64,000 nucleotides of DNA from Numida meleagris. Taxonomy: Eukaryota > Chordata > Aves > Galliformes > Numididae. A model generated the notes under the pieces. It saw only the letters and a list, made by a program, of their open reading frames with translations, searched no databases and was not told the origin of the DNA. Each line of letters begins with the position of its first letter. Position 1 is the stretch's first letter. The stretch is from contig NC_034412.1 of NCBI RefSeq assembly GCF_002078875.1, forward strand, positions 82,787,575 through 82,851,574, read 5' to 3'. The position numbers were made by a program, and so were the translations under genes. Shown here one piece after another: positions 26,661-39,700 of this stretch.

Positions 26661-27196
26661 GACCTATTTTGGTTCAGCAATCACCATCACAGGCAAGGAG
26701 AAAAGCCTCATTTGGCTTTCAGACTCTTAATCATGTAAGAGTGTAAGGTGTAAAGAAGAACCCAGCTTGACTCTCAGATCACACAGTGAATATGTGGTAC
26801 TACTAAATGGAAAGGGGAAAAGAACATTGTACTTCAAATCTGATTACTTTTGCCAAAGAAATCAGTCAGGAAAAAATATTGAAACCCTGGGACTCCATTT
26901 ACTTGGAGATCCTATTCAGAGTTGAGCCATGCTTCAAATTACAAATAATACCGAGGGTGGAATCAGGAGGAACAATGACAGTTGTGGCAGAAGACATTTG
27001 CTGCTTGGGTAGCTGGATACATCAGCGTGCCTCTTCACTCCTGACCCAACTCTCAGGCTGCTTCTGTCCTTTTCTCTCTTTTGCCCCATTCCTTAAGTTT
27101 ATTTTAATACAAAATATTTTTAAAGTATTAATTTTTTTGTTATGTTTAGGCCATTATTTCAATGTTTGAGCGTGTGAGTGCACTGTGTGAAAGGAG

Positions 27197-27210
27197 GTTG
27201 CCATGGTAAT
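27197..27210. promoter_or_regulatory. Candidate RFX-binding X-box
   Basis: GTTGCCATGGTAAT matches the palindromic RFX-family site GTTGCCATGGTAAC at 13 of 14 positions. It lies about 1.7 kb upstream of the exon, outside any recognised repeat. The motif is seen; binding is inferred. Confidence 0.5.
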
Positions 27211-28844
27211 TTCTCATTATTGTTGAATAGAAAAATAATTACTCTGGCAAAATCCCCCGTAACCTGTCAGAGCATAAGTTAAAGATGCCTGGGGGCAGCC
27301 TTGCCTTCACCATCCCCTTTTTGCAAGAAAAAGAGGGTGATTTTATTCCTTTTTTTCTTCTTTTTCTCTAGAATATCTGGATCCTTTTTCAGTTTGGCTG
27401 GGGGAGACCTCGTTTGTTTTTGTTCACCATTTGGCTGTGAGAGTAGTTGGGCCCACCTGTGATGAGGTGGAGCACAGAATTAATCAGCAGAGCATATCCA
27501 AGCCCAACAGAGGATTTATAAATTTTATTAAGATGGTTTTTTTCTTAAGAGTGGAAAGAAGGTTGGTGGTGTATTTTCTGTCTTTTCTTCTTCTTGACAT
27601 AAACTATGCAAAAACATGAGATAAAGACCTTGGACTGTATTCAAACTGTGACAGAGTCTGGATATTTCATTTATCCGGGGAGAGAATTCACATTAATTCA
27701 GTCTCCACGTTTTTCTAGCCCTCAGACTTCTTGGAAGCAAGCGTGAGTGCAAATATGTGTGGTTTTGAGGTGAGGCACCACACTCTTCCTGTTCTACTCT
27801 GGTTTCCTGTGTGTATTTGCATCATAAGGATGCTTTGGTTTTCCTTCTCGCATTTCTGGGTACTGCATGAGTAGCTCAGGTAATGCCAAGCTACCAAGGT
27901 ACCAACAGCTTTTCAACAGCAGAGCTGCAAATGTCCTGTGTGCTGTTTCTTAAAGTCTTTCCTCCCCTCTTGTTGTGCTTGTACAAGAAGTATGCCCAAA
28001 AGATCTGGTGAAACAATGCTGCAGCCTCTCTTTTGGCAAGTGACAGAGTACAGTAGCTAGTAATTACTGCTTGGGCAAGAAGTTTGAAAGGTGTTGTTAA
28101 TCACCCAAATGCCTTGTTCAACCATCGAAGGCAACAACCACCATTGTGATGCATTGGTATATGCTTTAAGTGTAATACTGTATTAATATTTGCTATTAAT
28201 TATGATGTTCCATAACTATTATGTTTTGACCGTGTGTATTACTGCATGTTTAAGTATACACAGGCCATTTAAAATATTGTTTTCACTTCATGTATCACAC
28301 TGAAAAGTAAAGATTTCTCACAGCAGTTACATTTAAGTAACTAGCTGGTATTTAATTAACCTGCAGTAGCATTGTATTTTATATTAAATGCATTGGAGGG
28401 GAATGGCTATTACGTTTAGTTTCTAAATAACTTTCTTGTCAACTCATGCTGATAATCGGGTTATGTAGCATTACAGAATAATGTACTGAGGTTTTCTCAT
28501 GATTAGGACCAAGAATTTGAGATACATGCCCAGAGAAAGAGTTGGGGAGGGTGGTTGGTGGAGTCGTAATTGATATATTTGCAACTGATTTCTAAAAGTA
28601 TTTAAGGTTTAAAGAAGAATATGTATTTATGAGAATGAAAGTTGTCACATATTTAGTATGCTGTACAAAACGGAAGACAGTTTACTATGTAATAAACTAA
28701 ACATTTCAGCTCTTTTCTTAAATTAAACCTTATCTAAGAAAAATAGTTTGAAATACCTCGTAGACCTCTAAACCCCCAAATTAGGGGAAGACATGCAAAT
28801 TGTGTGTGATCCTTTGGAATTTCTATTTAAAAAAAGATGAAAAT

Positions 28845-28890
28845 ATTTTCATTTTGCCTCCTGTTAAGTGAATGATCTGTTACTTCCTAG
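28845..28890 (+). other. 3' splice acceptor region of the LDB2 exon
   Basis: The sequence directly before the exon ends TTACTTCCTAG. The pyrimidine tract is split: a T/C-rich run at about 28845-28865, then a purine-containing stretch (AAGTGAATGATC), then a short TTACTTCC just before the AG. AAGTGAATG is a possible branch-point area, but no strong consensus stands out. The acceptor is supported by the exact fit to the conserved LDB reading frame. Confidence 0.85.
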
Positions 28891-28993
28891 GATAGTGACA
28901 ACCTCTGGTGGGATGCCTTTGCAACTGAATTTTTTGAAGATGATGCAACCTTAACCCTTTCATTTTGTTTGGAAGATGGACCAAAGCGATACA
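28891..28993 (+). CDS. LDB2: Internal coding exon of LIM domain-binding protein 2 (LDB2/CLIM1)
   Basis: Read from the first base, the exon gives 34 codons plus one base. The protein begins DSDNLWWDAFATEFFEDDA, continues with TLTLSFCLEDGPKRY, and the last codon (Thr) is split by the donor. This is the start of the LDB/NLI/CLIM homodimerisation region, at about residues 45-79 of the roughly 370-residue vertebrate protein. The TLTLSF segment matches LDB2 from memory, whereas LDB1 has MLTITF there. LDB proteins are nuclear adaptors that self-associate through this region and bind LIM-homeodomain and LMO proteins through a C-terminal LIM-interaction domain, bridging enhancers and promoters. An AG precedes the exon and GTAAGAT follows it. 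The exon starts in phase 0 and ends in phase 1. No other LDB2 exon was recognised here. Identity to the LDB family is near certain; LDB2 over LDB1 is very likely. Confidence 0.94.
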
Positions 28994-29000
28994 GTAAGAT
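28993..29000 (+). other. 5' splice donor of the LDB2 exon
   Basis: The exon ends with A followed by GTAAGAT, a good match to the vertebrate donor consensus at +1 to +5. It interrupts the Thr codon after its first base (phase 1). The known protein continues with IGRT, which should lie on the next exon, outside this window or unrecognised in it. Confidence 0.87.
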
Positions 29001-32000
29001 ATACATTTTTTTGTTATCAATTTAAGCCTGAGTTTCTATACATATTTTATCTGTAGAAGACTGATGTAAACCTAGCAATGAAAAAGCCACTTGTTTGTAT
29101 TCAGTGACCATGAAGTTCTGTTAAAGAATTGCATGAGTTGGGATTCCATTTACTTTGTGAAATTCCTTGAATTTTATTATGGGAAAATAAATTATTTCCT
29201 AGTGGAATACGGAAAACATACAATATAATCTTTGTATTTTTTAAAATTAATTTGCTTTGGCTGTGCTTGCGTGCTTTGTTAATTTAGTTTCCACAAACAT
29301 TTAAGTGTTGAATCTTGTGGGTAGAACTGTTCACAGGAAGAGAACTTTGCAGCAATTGTCAACACTTTTGCTGGAAGGGCTTCTGGATTTAAACAGGGAC
29401 CAGAAAAATTACCCAAATATGTATCTGTGGTGGTGTAGATAATCATTATTCCATCAGCTGTGTGGGACTATACTGTTTGCACACATTAAGGACCTGCTTT
29501 GTTAGTGTCTGAACAATGAGAGCTAGGCAGTAGAAGTCTAGTATACTCTCAATCAAGCACTAAATGCAAGCTTGAATAAAATGGAGCAGTGAATAAATCT
29601 GATGGCATTGGTATCCATTGCCCATATATTCTGAGCAGGAAAAAAGAGGTAAAATTCATCGAATAAATTGTTTGAAGTGAATAATTCACTCATCTTTAGC
29701 ACTAAGCAACAGAGAGATAAGTAAACATTGAGAAACAGCATTGCCAATTGTTTCACTCCATTCAGAATGACCCCTGCTTCACAGTGACAGCTTGTGCTCT
29801 GTGCTTAATGCGCTGAGTCTTGTGAGGTTCTTATTTTTCTTGAGAGTGACTGATTGTCAGTGTATCACTCACATACTTCTAATTCCTTTTATCAATTATC
29901 TCAGGTATTTATTTGACAAGTGAAGAAAAAATAACAGCCACTCTGAATGCACGTTCTGGGGTTACTGCTGACAGAATTACAGTTTCTTGCCTTCCAGAGC
30001 AAGTGATAAGTCTGTAAAGGTCCTCAAATTACAGCCTATAGCAATGTTGGTAACAGCTGATCTGTCCTGATTAGGTTGAGTCAACTTGTCAGATATCAGA
30101 TTTGCTAGTTGTGTTATCAGTCCAGAAGGCACAGATACATCAGCAAAAAAGCAATTAATGTCCAGTTAGATCTGAGGGAGTTGTGTTACTGGAAAACAGT
30201 GCTACTTATGAAAGAATTTGTCAGAGAGTAAAATATCCCCATTGTCACAAATGCTTGATAATGGTTGTGATATTTGGAAGTAGGGCAGTTTGGTACAGGG
30301 CAGTACCGTGATCTTAGCGCTGCTGCTGATAAACGCAACTGAAAGATTGAATTTCTGTGAATACATTTTTTAATGTGACTGGTACACATTATTTTCCCCT
30401 GGTTTTAATTTCTGACCTCTGCAAAAATGGTTGTTGCATTTGGTGTTGATGTTCTCAGTATCTGCAATTAAAGCTTTGCATATAGTGCTCTTTCCATTCA
30501 TTCACACTTCCTTTGTTAGTAATAATTTATGTAGTTCTGAACCACAAGTATTATTGATTCTGACAGAAGCGGCATTCCAGTTTATTCATGGTATGAAGAA
30601 TATGCTTGTGTGTTCTGGTCTGGGGCCTTCCCGTACCATTGGAGCAGGCCGTGGGGAAGGCTGCTGAGTACCAGGCCAGCCAAGGCCCTGCTCGCACCTC
30701 CAGGGCTGCCCGGGGAGTGTGCAGAGTGAATGTTGTGTTAGAAGATTTCCTAGCACCAGGGAAGTTCATGTCCTGAAATACGTCCAGGAGCTGAGACCGG
30801 AGCTGCTCCTCTTTTGGCGCAAATATGGGCAGAAGGTAGCTTCTACCTGCAGCAGGCCCTCGCTGAGCACTGCAGCCTGGTGGTCTCCATTTTTCCACCC
30901 AAACCATGCACAGGCTACACCATGAGCACGAAAGGTCTCAGCTTCTCCCAAAATCCATAATGCCACCTATAAACTCACTCCATGAGAAGAGTGAAATTGC
31001 TGGCCAGTAAGCTGTGGCTTCTGTTATATTTGGTGGGATGTACTGAGCAGCTGCTCCATGCGTGGAGTTTTGAGTGGGATGAAACAGAAGTGCATGGTCT
31101 GCAGGCCTTCCATCCTCAGTGAGACCCCAGCACATCATCCCAGCACATACTCCCTTTTGTATTTAGAGGGTATTAAAAGCATCAGAGCTGGCTGTGGGGG
31201 AAGAGAGAAGACAGATTGTTTGTTCTTACTCTTGAAGTCACAAACAGTAATGGAAGGAGCCAAGATTAGACCCTAGGAAAGAGAAATAGGCATCCTTTGA
31301 GAAGTCATTTATAGAGTTGAAATTGATGAAAGATGCTGACCTCTTGCCTTTGCTCCAGGATTCAGCTCAAAATTGCCTTCCTTTGTCTTGCTTCAATCTG
31401 TGAGGTATTTGCTTACATCTCTGACATCAGTTGTGGCTGGCACCTCATTTACTTTCCAAGTGGGCAATGGTTTCCTGCTTTTGGGAACTTAAACAGTCTC
31501 TCCTGGAGTGAACAAATTCCAGAAAAATTAAAAGATCCTGAGGAAAGAGGAAATATATGAGGGAAGGACAAATAGTTTTTCATTGTCCAGGGCCACAGGT
31601 TTTTTTTATGGGATATGGCAATTCCCAGTCCTTTTATCCTTATTGTAAGGTAATGTCCAGGTACTGCCTGAGGCAGGTAGAGATGAGGAGGAGCACAGGG
31701 TGCACTCCTTTGCCCCAACTTCTATCTCCAAAGCTCCCAGGAGTGTTGTGGGAGACTGAGAAGCTGCACAGTCCCTTCTGCTTGTCTCCAGTCTTCACTG
31801 CAGTCCCTAGGCCCCTCCAGGGTCTTCTTTTACCTGCCTGCTTTAAATGTTTCTTTTCCAAGCGCTCCATGGATTTCCTATCACAGCTGCTCTGGGCCAG
31901 GGTTGGGTCTCTCTGCGCTCTGCTCATACCTGGACTGCTCAAACCTACACTATGTTCAGAGCATGCAAATCATGTCTGTAAATCATTGTATAATGTTACA

Positions 32001-34657
32001 AGATTTTAAAACAACACTACTTTTCCTTGCCTCCATTTTAATGTTGAACATACACTTTTGTCCAGGAAACCTTGACTTGTAAACGCTTTTTTTTTTTGTC
32101 CTAGAAAAATAAGCTACTTTTTTTAATTTCATGGCCCCAAACCGAGGCTTTATGAAAAACATGAAATGTTTTTGAGCCTGCCTTTCAATTACCACGTTTT
32201 ACAGCACCCCTCTCTATACTGAGAAAAGCAATTGTCTTCTAGTCTAGTTTTGTGGTCTGCAAGGTTTCTCCTCAATTGTCAGCCCTAGGGTTCTTCAATT
32301 TGTAGGGAAAAATAAATATGGGTCAGAGTAGGGATTTTAAGTCACTGGGTTATGTTTACTTTACTTTACACCAGAGAGCACTGTGTACTGATAACTCAAG
32401 ATAGCTTTAAATATGCCTGCATATCTATACAGCACAGCCTGTAAAGAGTCTTCCTTACACCCTGGGTAGAGTAGAGGTCTGTTAGTTCAGTGATCCACCA
32501 GTGCTAATTAATTTGATTGCCAGGTTTGGTAGACCTAGACTGGTTATCTTCACAGAACATAATCCTGCCTTGTATAGGTGTGCACTTGAAATCCCAGCTC
32601 AAAGTTTTCTTGTCAAACTTCTGTGTCAGACTTGAAATCGCTGCTGTGCCCATCTTTGCAGTTCTTTTTGTCTTTCTTCGGAATTGTATTTCTGTAGATG
32701 CAATGACTTTGCCTTCTCTGATTCCTCCTCCACTGTACTGCATTCCAGAAAGAAGATACCATCTTCCTTCAAACAGCTGCTGAAAATGTCTATTTTTCTC
32801 CTGCTTCCAGGAGTTATTCTATGAACTCTACTGATATGTTATTAAATTCTATGTTGAAATTGAGTTTTAATGGGAAACTCTTCTGAAAATAAAGATATGT
32901 TTTACTGTGACAAAGGTGTAACTGATATGTGTTTCCCCCAGTCTAGCTTTTTGGCTACAGTGAAGCAAAAAGATCACACATTCCAGTGCCTAAAGACAGG
33001 GAAAGATTCCAGAAATCAGAGAGATGCTGTTTTAAACTGCATTGAATTATATTCAACAGAAACTTAAGTAGTAAACCTGTGAAATTCATTTCAGGGAGAG
33101 TAAAAAGAAATTTGCTTTGATTTATTATGCTCTGGTTTATTGGGTCAAGATGTAAGTAGAATTTAAGCAAACAAACAAAAAAAAAAAAAAATAGGAAAAA
33201 TAAAAGAAAATATGCCTAATGTAGCAGAATTTTTTTTCCTGGTTGTGGATAAAACATATTCGTTTCCCGTTAAGAGCCTCCTATCCCTGTACCAGAGTAA
33301 ATACTAGACTCTGATCCATTGTTGCCCAGGTTCTTTGTTTCTTAGAGACAAAATATTTCCAGAACAGATAAGAGAAACAAGTTTGATTGACAGCTCTTAG
33401 CAGAGTCTCATCAGCTGCTGTGCTGACAGCCTGGTGATGCGCACTGTGCTGATGTGGTCGGGACTGACAGCTGATTGACAGCCCAAGACTGTGGAGACAG
33501 AAAAGATGAAGCATGCTCAGTAAGAATAATGTGCAGTGTTGATGCAGCACTGCAGAGAATAGGAGCTAGGAAGTTAACTCTTTCACAGCAGAGTGACACT
33601 GTAACGCATAATACACATAGCTGCCGCTGTACAGAAAATTAGAGCTTGTCTACATTTCTGCTCTATTCACTAAAGGCTGTCTGTTCGTGGAGAAGCTGTG
33701 CACCGCAAAGAAGCAAAAGCACAAGTTACCATGTTTGTAGCTGTAAAAACAATTCATGTATAGTAGCTATGATGGAGTCTTCCAAAGGATTTACTTAAGC
33801 CTATAGGTATAGAATGTTCTGAGCATTTGGGGCAGTTTTTACGGGCTTCCATCATCAAATTTTGTATTCCATTGCGTAATGTTACACAGCAGAAATTTCA
33901 GAAGGAATGAGTTGAATTCTTTTGCTCTGTATATTCCTAAAAAAAACAGTGTTTTCAGTTGTAACGCCGTTCAGAATCTGTAGATGAGAATTGAATATGC
34001 ATTTTGTGTTATAATTGCTACTGCAGTTTGGATTTGGAATGTACAATAACATGCTTTTCATTGTGTGCCCTGAGTGCTCATTTTCCCTGTTTGGTGCTTG
34101 TGCCCTTGATTTTTCTTCATTTCTTGATTTTTCAAAACTGGAAAGTTTAGAAGTAGAGTTTCGTAGCACAGTGGACTTGGGGCCAAATGGTAACATCTTT
34201 GGCTTTAAGGTGCTCATCTATGTTTCCCACTGTGTCTTAGGAATATATCACATAGATGCACCTTGGATTTTACTACACATTACTTTGTGAATACTCAGCA
34301 AGTGAGCTACAACAAATCCATTCTACCTTTGTCTCTGCCTATAATGTGTGATGTACAGGTAGCTTGAAGACCTTTGTTGGATAGCTTCTGCTGATGTAAT
34401 TGCAGAAGGCTGTGTCTAGTAGGCTTGTCTTATATGCAGGGAATAGTTTGGGAATAAGTAGAGAAAGTTCACTGCACATTACGCACTTGCTTAGCTATTG
34501 TCAAAAAGATTGTTTGGAGAGGCTAGCATGCCTCGTTATAACCCCGGGTTTCTATAAAACTGTCATCTGGCTGCTCACACATAACTCTTACAGAGAAAAT
34601 TAAAGTTGCCAAGAGAAACAGGGTGTAGTATTTCCAGGTACACGCTCCTTCTTTTAC

Positions 34658-34673
34658 TTTTTTTTTTTTTTTT
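34658..34673. repeat. Poly-T tract
   Basis: Sixteen consecutive T. Not next to a recognised retroposon tail. Confidence 0.85.
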
Positions 34674-37600
34674 CCTAGAGAAATCCCAGTCATTAAACAT
34701 GATTTGAGCATTCAGGTACAACACAGTAAATTGACCTGGCTTAGTAAGCGAGACAGATTATTCTGTGTGACTGCCTCGGCTTGATCTGTGTATCCCAGCC
34801 CTTCTCTTTTTTCAGCTTCACCTTCAGAGTTTGTTTGCAGTACTTTTGAGATTCATTTCAGTGTACAGATTAAAAATTTGTTAAAATTGAGTCTAGGATA
34901 TCCACAAGCGCCGGTGGATCACCACTAATACACTCACCTCCCCAGTTAATGATCTCTAATTGATAACTGCTTCTTAAAATTGGTGTTCAAGCATTTCAAT
35001 CTACATATACTCTGCATATTACTAATTTTTGTTTAAGATATAATGTAATGCTCTAATAAGTTAAATACATCACAGGTGTTAAAGTATATTAGCCCTGTGT
35101 ACTTATCACCCAAACTTCTGTGAGCTCATCAAAGAATAAAATCAAATTTGTTTTACAAGACCTATTTTACATAAAACCATGTAAAAACATTCCTTTCACT
35201 TCAATCTTTGTTACTGCAATCTTGTACAATTTTTTATCTCTTTTGTCTGGATTGATATCAAGGTAGTGAGTGCATTACACTGCACTGTTACCTGGCTGTC
35301 TAGTGTTCCTTCTTCAATATCAGCAGAACAGTAGTATTTTTTTTTTTAATTTCCTTAGTAATTCTTTTCTTTTTTAAAATAGCATCAGATAAAAACATGC
35401 AAAAGATTCTCTTAGAACTGCTAATCATAAAATATTTTCTCCAAAGAGATGCTGTTTAAGATTCTACTTAGTTGCTGATGGACTAGGAGGCACTTGTCAT
35501 CTCAAGATCAATGTTCTTTCCAAAAGTAGAACAAAAAGGCTTTTCTTTTTAATTGCTGTTAGCACAATTCCTGTTTCCAAATGAATAATTTTTTAATATA
35601 ACTTAGGAAAGCTATTTTTAATTTTTTATCGTTCATACAGTCATGGATTTTTCATTGCCATCTTCAGCATCCCATTTTACTATTTTATGCATTAAAGTGT
35701 TGGGTTTTTTTCTGTTTGCTTTTTCTTTCTATGTTATCATGGTTTTATGGTTTTTGTTATTGGCATTCCACATCATAACATCATGTAAAGCACTGGGAAT
35801 TAAAGAGTTAATGCTCTAGGTACCAGAAAATCAGCAGTCCACGGAACCCATAAACCACTGACGTCCCCCCCCACACTTTTTTTTTTTTCGGGCCTATGGG
35901 CCTGCTGTCCCCCTGTCACAGACACAGATAGATCTTGAGATAACTCTGTGAGAGTTCTTCATCCTAATTATCAGACTTTTTTTCCTCCTAATTATTGTCT
36001 TCATTTTTCTACTACTTCTTTAGCCAAAGTTGTTGTCTATCTCACAGTATAGTTACAGCTTTTGGGTATCTTATCAAGTATGCTTAACAGACTCTTAAGT
36101 TCATGCATACTTTTTCTCCATATTCTGTCCCAGAGAGTTTAGCTTTGGAAAATTCTGTATTTTGAAACGCCAACTGTATCTCTCCAACTGGGAATGCCTT
36201 TTCTTTGTCTTTCTTGAATGCATGTTTTGGATGGCATTCAATATAGAAACATGTCGTTCAGTTGGAGAGCGTCTAGAGAAAAACAAAAGTCTTGAAAATA
36301 AAATTTATTAAGGAAAGTGAAAGAATTGTTCAGCCTGCAAAAGAGAAGACATGAGGAAAAAAAGTGAGGGGAAAATGAGGCATAGTAACAGCACCTGTAA
36401 AGGAAAGGCAAGCGGCCTATTTCCATAGCCATGATGAGCAGGAGAAGATATGCTGGCTCTAATTTGCATGAAGAAGTGCATGGAGATGTTAGTTCCTACT
36501 GATAAGGAGCAGGAGGAGATGCCTTGGGGGTGCTGTGGAGCCTGCAGCCACCCAGGGGCTGAGCTGGGCTCTGCATCACCCCATGGGCACTGCTCCCTAA
36601 GCAGGCGCCAGCTCCCAGCCCACTCTTCAGCTCCATCCCAGCCCTCGTAACAAGCTCTGAAATGATTTTCTCATCTTGGGTGCTAAACTTTTGTCATTAA
36701 CAACACCCTGCTATTTCTCATTTGTAGCAATATGAATAATGTTTTTCTAATACTGCTAGCTATGCAAGTCTTCCTACATGAATCTTCCACTGATTTCTTT
36801 CGTAACAGGCATTTTTCTTTTCCTATATATTGCTGACAGGCGCTGAAGGAACAATTCCTTCTGTTTGCTGATTTGCGACGAGCAGAAGGTCTGAAACAGA
36901 CCTTCACCTCTACCCACTGCAACCTCATTAGTTAGCACAATGTTCCTGCGCTCTGAGTTATCGATACCTTTAAAATCCAAAAGCACTTATTTGCTGTGAA
37001 GGTACAGTTGTGTGTACACAGGCACATGTGCATGCACACATAACCTCACGTATGTACTCTGGGGAAAAGTTTGTCATGAGAACTCTCCTATCAACCACTG
37101 ATGGCAACTCTGATTTCACGTATCTTGCAATGGGTATCCCAAATCTTTTCTGTTTGTTGCTAAGCATGCTATACAAACCAATGGTACGGACCTGGTCTGT
37201 AAAGTGGCACCTGGAAAGGAGCTGCTGAACTCCTAATGTGAATATTGCACAGTTGTATATAGCCTCCAGTTGCAATGACTCATCGAAATCCCAGTCAATC
37301 AGATTGATTTTGTTGCTGTATAAACAGATTAAGTTATGAGCCCTCTTTGGAAGAAATCATAATATCATCTGACATGGTACATCATAGGAATCTAGGGTCC
37401 ATTTGAAGAGCAGAAAGAGTAAAGGCAAAATTGTCATGAGAGAATCACTGTGATTAATGTGTTTTTTTCCTGCTCAATACAAATAAACGCTTTGTTGTGG
37501 TTAGCTTTTGTTCACCCATTTGGTCCAAATTATGTAGCGTTCAGGTTGTTCTCTCTGCTGGAGACAATGCTAATAAAAGGCTGGAAATCTATGCAAAATG

Positions 37601-39684
37601 ATGGAAATCAGTATCTTTTACATCAAAATACTAAACAGCTTTTCTCTGTTAGAAACTCATGATAAATTACTTCTTTATTTGCATAGTGAGAGAGGCAGTT
37701 GTGAAGAATAGGATTTTTGGATTTTGCTGAATAAGTGGCAGGCAGCTCAGTGTATGCCTTCAAATGGCATTGGTGCATTAAATATAGGTTAAGTTTTTCT
37801 AAAAATTGGAAAACATACATTTTTAAAAATGTTTTTATATTAAATTGAAAAGATTCAGTTGTTACTACTTTAGATTTTGAAAATAGTTGGTGACTTTTTG
37901 GGTGGTTAGCTAATAGGTATTTACAGGAAAATATTCTAACCTACCTACAGAGTTCCTGTAAGAAACAAGACTGTCTAAATATTTATCCACATCTAGAATT
38001 ATGTGTGTTTTTCCCTTAGCAGTCAAAATTTTTTTCTCCTTCATTTTTTGTTTTATCTGATGGCATCGCATATTTTCATATTTTCATCTTCTTCCTGGAC
38101 CAAAGAGAGCATTTAACTAAGCATAGTATCTTTATCTGCAACTGCTATAAACTGTAATATGTTGGAGCATACCAATTGCCTGAAGGTGTTAGAAGTGAAT
38201 ATTTTTGTACAGAGCATTGAAAAACTAAACAGAGGTTCGTGAGGCTTTTTTTTTTCCATTTTGAATCCTCAGGTGTAGGCAAATCAGAATATCAGTCGTA
38301 ATGGCTCTGGGAGCTTTATGCATGTTGTGGTAACTAATAATTAGAAACTTCTGTGTTGTGTTACCCACATGTAACACTGTGGGTAGTGCTGTTGCACGGC
38401 TGTAGGACATTAGCAGGACAAGGCTTTCTGGTGCAGATGATCTTTCTTTAAGCTCAGATAATTAAAAATTCATAAATTTAATCCTGTGGAAGTGTATACA
38501 CACAAACAGAACACAGTCAAATATCCAAACATGCATCCTAATGCGGCATTGGGTTTATTATTACAAATGTGCATGTGTTTGTGTTTACCACACAAATGAA
38601 ACTTTTAATAAATCTTTTACGTTGTATTTCAGTGATGCAGTAGTGCTGTTCTACTTGAGGCACCTTATTTTTAGGCAGTAGGTATTTACTGTAGTGCTAT
38701 ATTTTTTAATGGTTTAGGAGAATACAATATGCAACATCACCAAAAATTATGGGATCTTTATAGAAATACATTTAAACTGGGTCAGCTGCAGCACCACGAT
38801 TAGTAGAAATAGAGCCAAAAGCTGACTCTGGACACTGAGATACTGTTCCCAATTCCAAATTGGAAGTTTTCTTGAATTAATGTAGTCATGAATTTCTGTT
38901 AAAGTCTGCTGTGTATGAGAAGTCTGAGATATTATACAGTGGCTATCGTTCTTTATCATATTGAATTCTGCATTCCAAATTATATTACCTTTAAAATGTT
39001 GCTGACATTTTGCTATTCCACTATACTGATCCATACAAGTTTTATACCATAGTATTTAAGTCCATTCTGGTGCATGTAGCAGTGTTAAGCAGTGCCTTCC
39101 ATTTCTTGTTTCTTCTCTCCTTGCTTTCTCAGAGAAGTTGGCTGTTCTTTTTTTAGAATTTTTTAAGACAAATTCAGCCAGTAGATAGAGACTGTTAAAA
39201 GTTTGCATCACTTAGTAGGAATATTTGAACAGAATGTTTGAGATGTGTGATATTCCTTAGTTCTTGTGGAGTGCAAACTACGCTTTTTCTGACCTGCTTG
39301 GAGTGCCCTGTCTCCTGAAGAACACTGTTTGGTATCCAGCTCTTGCACAGGAAAAAGTGCTAATCCAGGCCTAGTGTTCTGGAGTTGCTCTTTTTGAAGA
39401 ATCTTGGCTCCACGTCATTGAAAGGGAAGGTCATTACTGTGATATATTGTGTATGGTAAAACCAAGAAAAGAAGTAAAGGCTAGCTCTGATGCACCAGGG
39501 ATGACTTGGCTATGGATGAGATAACTCTGTAGCCCATGGAGAGAAGCACAAGTAGGTGGCTGTACAGCACCAGCTCCAGAATCAATGTCAGCTGTGCAAT
39601 TCCCTGGGTGCCTGGAAGTAGATGTTGACCATTTGGTTGTATCTTTTAAAAATCCATTACTGCTTCCATCTCCATTTGGCTATG

Positions 39685-39700
39685 AAAAAAAAAAAAAAAA
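39685..39700. repeat. Poly-A tract
   Basis: Sixteen consecutive A after GGCTATG and before GGCTTTTAC. No retroposed body recognised upstream. Confidence 0.9.

Larger units (their letters stand above)
26661..28890. other. Upstream intron next to the LDB2 exon
   Basis: No gene or young repeat recognised. It contains an X-box-like motif (27197-27210) and an AT-rich stretch with many TAAT and ATTA cores (28120-28400). Open frames at 26807-27169 and 27431-27619 have no recognisable domain. Confidence 0.5.

Noticed and set aside
35867..35889. C-run plus T-run next to TGACGTC as a CRE promoter
   Set aside because: The site is only a partial CRE beside homopolymers, with no other promoter features.
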